Shown here piece by piece: positions 14,753 through 16,335 of a stretch of 16,335 nt of DNA. Position 1 is the stretch's first letter; the number at the start of each line of letters is the position of its first letter. Where the stretch lies: assembly GCA_947502765.1 (NCBI GenBank), contig CANNBA010000022.1, positions 1 to 16,335 on the forward strand, read 5' to 3'. This DNA is from BACL11 sp945865535. GTDB lineage: Bacteria; Bacteroidota; Bacteroidia; Flavobacteriales; BACL11. The notes under the pieces were generated by a model. It was not told the DNA's origin and did no database searches. It saw only the letters and a list, made by a program, of their open reading frames with translations. Position numbers and translations under genes: made by a program.

Positions 14753-15296
14753 CAAATGTAACTTCTATGTCTGTTGCGCCATCAGCATTGGTAATGTCCC
14801 CATTTGAAACACCCGCAGCAGTTTTGATTGGCTCGTGTCTCAATGTAACCGTGATAGTTCCAGAGCCAGAACCTGTTGTTGTTATTTTGCTTGATAAACC
14901 AATAGGATGACCGTTTTCATCTTCATCAGTATAAGCAATGCTTAACCCACTAATATTATTTTGAAAAAAGAATTGATGTTCTTCTGCCTCTTCTTGCACC
15001 TCAACGGTAATATCCTCTGCCGGATTGACTGATTCATTTAATAACTGTAATGAACCGTTATAGATAGTATTTGCCCCTAGGGTTCCTACAGTAATTATAG
15101 GTGTAATGGCACCATCTCCGTCTAAATCTTCAAAAGAAAGTACGACAGAATCTCCGCCTGCCTCTTGAGTTAAGGTATAAATGAGCGTTGTAATAAGCTC
15201 TTCTTCATTTTCAATAATAGGGTCATCTTTTTTACATGAAGTGATGAACAACATTGAGCAAACTCCCATAACCAGCAATAGATTGATTTTTTTCAT
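14736..15296 (-). CDS. Surface-type lipoprotein, first gene of the metal operon
   Basis: The 186-residue protein has a lipoprotein signal peptide with cleavage before Cys21 (F-I-T-S-C). The following K-K-D-D resembles the lipoprotein export signal that sends Bacteroidota lipoproteins to the cell surface. The mature part is acidic, has no known catalytic motif, and looks like a single beta-sandwich. Three histidines sit in conspicuous motifs (E-E-H107-Q, N-G-H130-P, R-H154-E-P), and D57-L-D-G-D61-G could bind a cation. Similar proteins precede TonB receptors in other members of the phylum, as far as I recall. It may capture metal for the receptor, which its gene overlaps by 17 bases; that is inference. 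Expression should start from the palindrome-bearing promoter just upstream. Confidence 0.8.
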   Translation of the reverse strand: MKKINLLLVMGVCSMLFITSCKKDDPIIENEEELITTLIYTLTQEAGGDSVVLSFEDLDGDGAITPIITVGTLGANTIYNGSLQLLNESVNPAEDITVEVQEEAEEHQFFFQNNISGLSIAYTDEDENGHPIGLSSKITTTGSGSGTITVTLRHEPIKTAAGVSNGDITNADGATDIEVTFDVVVQ

Positions 15297-15328
15297 AGTT
15301 TAAAATTTTTAATAATTAATAATGTTTG

Positions 15329-15336
15329 CAAAGTTA
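15329..15336 (-). promoter_or_regulatory. Candidate -7 promoter element of the metal operon
   Basis: TAACTTTG on the - strand matches TAnnTTTG. Transcription would begin near 15322, giving a leader of about 25 bases. No -33 TTG is visible at normal spacing, because the palindrome occupies that region. Confidence 0.55.
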
Positions 15337-15345
15337 TTAAATTAT

Positions 15346-15360
15346 TGCAACATTGTTGCA
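15346..15360. promoter_or_regulatory. Candidate Zur/Fur operator (perfect 7-1-7 palindrome)
   Basis: TGCAACA-T-TGTTGCA is a perfect inverted repeat with a one-base centre, the 7-1-7 layout typical of Fur-family operators. It sits nine bases upstream of the -7 element, where a bound dimer would block RNA polymerase. It is the only such site found in the window, and the operon it controls encodes a Fur-family protein. Confidence 0.65.
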
Positions 15361-15425
15361 TTTAATTAAGAAATATTTTTTGATTGGATTAAACTCTAAA
15401 TTCAATGCAAAACCAAACATCATTA

Positions 15426-15450
15426 TAAAGCACAATCTAATGATTTATAT
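15426..15450. repeat. 25-bp segment shared with 2083-2107
   Basis: TAAAGCACAATCTA, then A or C, then TGATTTATAT occurs here and at 2083-2107 with one mismatch. Both lie beside an intergenic repeat, after the core at 2083 but before the terminator module here. Bases 15361-15425 hold nothing recognisable. Confidence 0.7.
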
Positions 15451-15454
15451 ATTA

Positions 15455-15477
15455 TAAACTACTGAAAAGTGGCTTTA
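15455..15477 (+). terminator. Degenerate terminator hairpin (repeat module A)
   Basis: TAAACTACT and AGTGGCTTTA pair across GAAA with a G-U pair and a bulged C. No + strand gene lies upstream, so it has no obvious client. Confidence 0.5.
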
Positions 15478-15480
15478 TTT

Positions 15481-15564
15481 TAAGCGGGCCTCTCGCTCCA
15501 TAGTTCGAACTTTTTTTAGAGAACTATTTAGTTCTTAGTTTGTAATTTACTACGCTAGCTTTTC
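15481..15564 (+). repeat. Intergenic repeat, copy 7
   Basis: AGCGGGCCTCTCGCTCC is followed by ATAGTTC and GAACTAT around a loop with one extra T, then a long tail (TTAGTTCTTAGTTTGTAA, TTTACTACGC). The tail matches that of copy 3a. It lies between the metal operon's promoter and the rimP remnant. Confidence 0.8.
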
Positions 15565-15653
15565 TCATAAATAAGAACTACTTTTTCAGATAAATCTTTT
15601 TTTGCTTTTCTTATTAATAATTATTTGTTTAGCTTTTCTGATTTTTTATATTT

Positions 15654-15816
15654 GTTGCAGTATATAAAAAGAGAAAGAGGTATTATTTAAATAACAACTT
15701 AACTCTTGAGGTAGCAAAAAAGAAAAAAGAAAGCAAAAAAGAAAGTATTATTGAGCAAGTGAATGATACCAAAAGCAGAAATAAAAGAAACTAAAGTTAA
15801 AATAAATTTTAAATAA
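15654..15816 (+). pseudogene. rimP: Decayed 3' fragment of rimP
   Basis: RimP matures the 30S ribosomal subunit. One frame reads NNNLTLEVAKKKKESKKE (15690-15743), like the lysine-rich C-terminal SH3 segment of Bacteroidota RimP. A frameshift follows, and another frame reads IPKAEIKETKVKINFK, then TAA at 15814-15816, the typical RimP ending (E-I-K-E-T-K-V). The N-terminal domain is missing. It is directly followed by a nusA remnant, as in the normal rimP-nusA order, so it is a broken duplicate; a functional copy must exist elsewhere. Identification rests on remembered family features. Confidence 0.65.
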
Positions 15817-15817
15817 A

Positions 15818-15991
15818 ATGGAAGTAGACAATCTAATTAAATCGTTTTCAGAGTTTTAAGAGGTCAAAAATATTGACCGTGAAACAATGATGAATATGTT
15901 AGAAGATGTTTTAAAGGTCGTATTGGCAAAAAAAATGATGATAAAGTAAATTTTGATGTTATTTAATGTAGATAAAGGAGATTTAGAAATT
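15818..15991 (+). pseudogene. nusA: Decayed 5' fragment of nusA
   Basis: NusA is the transcription elongation/termination factor, normally over 400 residues in this phylum. Here ATG 15818 begins MEVDNLIKSFSEF, then a TAA (15857-15859) where a Lys codon is expected. It continues with E-V-K-N-I-D-R-E-T-M-M-N-M-L-E-D-V, shifts frame near AAAAAAA (about 15928-15935) to read D-D-K-V-N-F-D-V-I, and shifts again to read N-V-D-K-G-D-L-E-I. This follows the NusA N-terminal pattern (I-E-S-F-S-E-F ... D-R-V-T-L-M-x-I-L-E-D-V ... D-K-G-D-x-E-I). One nonsense codon, two frameshifts and loss of everything after about 60 residues make it a pseudogene. Confidence 0.8.
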
Positions 15992-16026
15992 AAAAAAAAG
16001 TATAAAATAGCTGTACCAATGAGAAA

Positions 16027-16042
16027 TAAATTTGTATCTTTG
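16027..16042 (+). promoter_or_regulatory. Two adjacent -7 promoter motifs before the last gene
   Basis: TAAATTTG (16027-16034) is followed at once by TATCTTTG (16035-16042); both match TAnnTTTG. A -33 TTG is not clear. The expected leader for the gene at 16081 is about 30-40 bases. Confidence 0.5.
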
Positions 16043-16080
16043 CGAATTGCTTAAGCAAACGACAATAAAACATAATTATT

Positions 16081-16335
16081 ATGAAATTTTTTTCAAAAAG
16101 TGTATATTTCTTTTTTTTAATATTATTTCTAGCATTTGTAAACCCTACGTATTTAGCTGCTCAAACATTTTCACCAACTGTTTCCGTTTCATTGTCTAAT
16201 ACGGATTGTAATGATTTATCAGATTTAACAATAATTGTAAGTCAGGATGCGGCAGAGGTAGATATGTCAACTTCCTTATTTGCTTCAGATGCAGGTAGTT
16301 TTGATATTTCGAATATGAGTATTGGTGCTAATATA
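16081..16335 (+). CDS. N-terminal part of an exported protein, cut by the window end
   Basis: The frame is open from ATG 16081 to the last base (85 codons, no stop). Residues about 1-28 form a Sec signal peptide (charged start, hydrophobic core, cut near L-A-A-Q). The mature start (F-S-P-T-V-S-V-S-L-S-N-T-D-C) and S-D-L-T-I-I-V-S-Q resemble the beta-rich beginnings of long Bacteroidota secreted proteins. Nothing more specific can be said without the rest of the gene. Tandem promoter motifs precede it. Confidence 0.75.
   Translation, partial: MKFFSKSVYFFFLILFLAFVNPTYLAAQTFSPTVSVSLSNTDCNDLSDLTIIVSQDAAEVDMSTSLFASDAGSFDISNMSIGANI

Noticed and set aside
14753..14755. TTG as the start of the metal-operon TonB receptor
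   Set aside because: It adds just one residue before an ATG with a normal signal peptide, so ATG at 14752 is the simpler choice; the TTG cannot be excluded.

Overview
The window is AT-rich DNA from a member of the Bacteroidota, most likely a marine or freshwater Flavobacteriales-type organism. Three things point there. Several proteins end in type IX secretion system (T9SS) type A sorting domains. Two TonB receptors carry an N-terminal carboxypeptidase-regulatory-like domain. Promoters match the phylum's TAnnTTTG -7 motif, and Shine-Dalgarno sequences are essentially absent. No rRNA, tRNA, CRISPR array, transposase or integrase was seen.

Layout. Positions 1-5268 hold single-gene units on the + strand: the end of a secreted fasciclin protein, a Tat- and T9SS-tagged intradiol dioxygenase, an exported MsrB, a TonB receptor and an SDR oxidoreductase. 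Positions 5555-11298 hold a two-gene + strand operon for secreted proteins: a Cys-rich protein with 127-residue repeats, then a 1337-residue CotH-kinase/lamin-tail protein. Both carry T9SS tails. Positions 11417-15296 hold a - strand metal (probably zinc) module: surface lipoprotein, TonB receptor, Fur/Zur-type regulator and MerC-like membrane protein. A perfect 7-1-7 palindrome lies next to its promoter. Positions 15654-15991 carry decayed rimP and nusA fragments in their usual order, and at 16081 a further exported protein begins and runs off the window.

The least expected structure is a dispersed intergenic repeat, about 60-90 bp, present seven or eight times and always in the same orientation. 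It separates nearly every transcription unit. A typical copy has a terminator hairpin (ACCCACT-GAAA-AGTGGGT), then a GGGCCTYTCGC block, then a second hairpin (ATAGTTC...GAACTAT) with a compensatory change in one copy, and often ends in TAnnTTTG a few bases before the next start codon. It could act as a combined terminator and promoter boundary. Its reverse complement also reads as a short conserved peptide, so it may instead be the decayed tail of a - strand gene family.

Working together: the T9SS-tagged products form an export theme. The - strand operon looks like a self-regulated metal uptake unit, in which lipoprotein and receptor act at the outer membrane, the regulator senses metal, and MerC acts at the inner membrane. 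All functions are read from sequence motifs; no database search was run.
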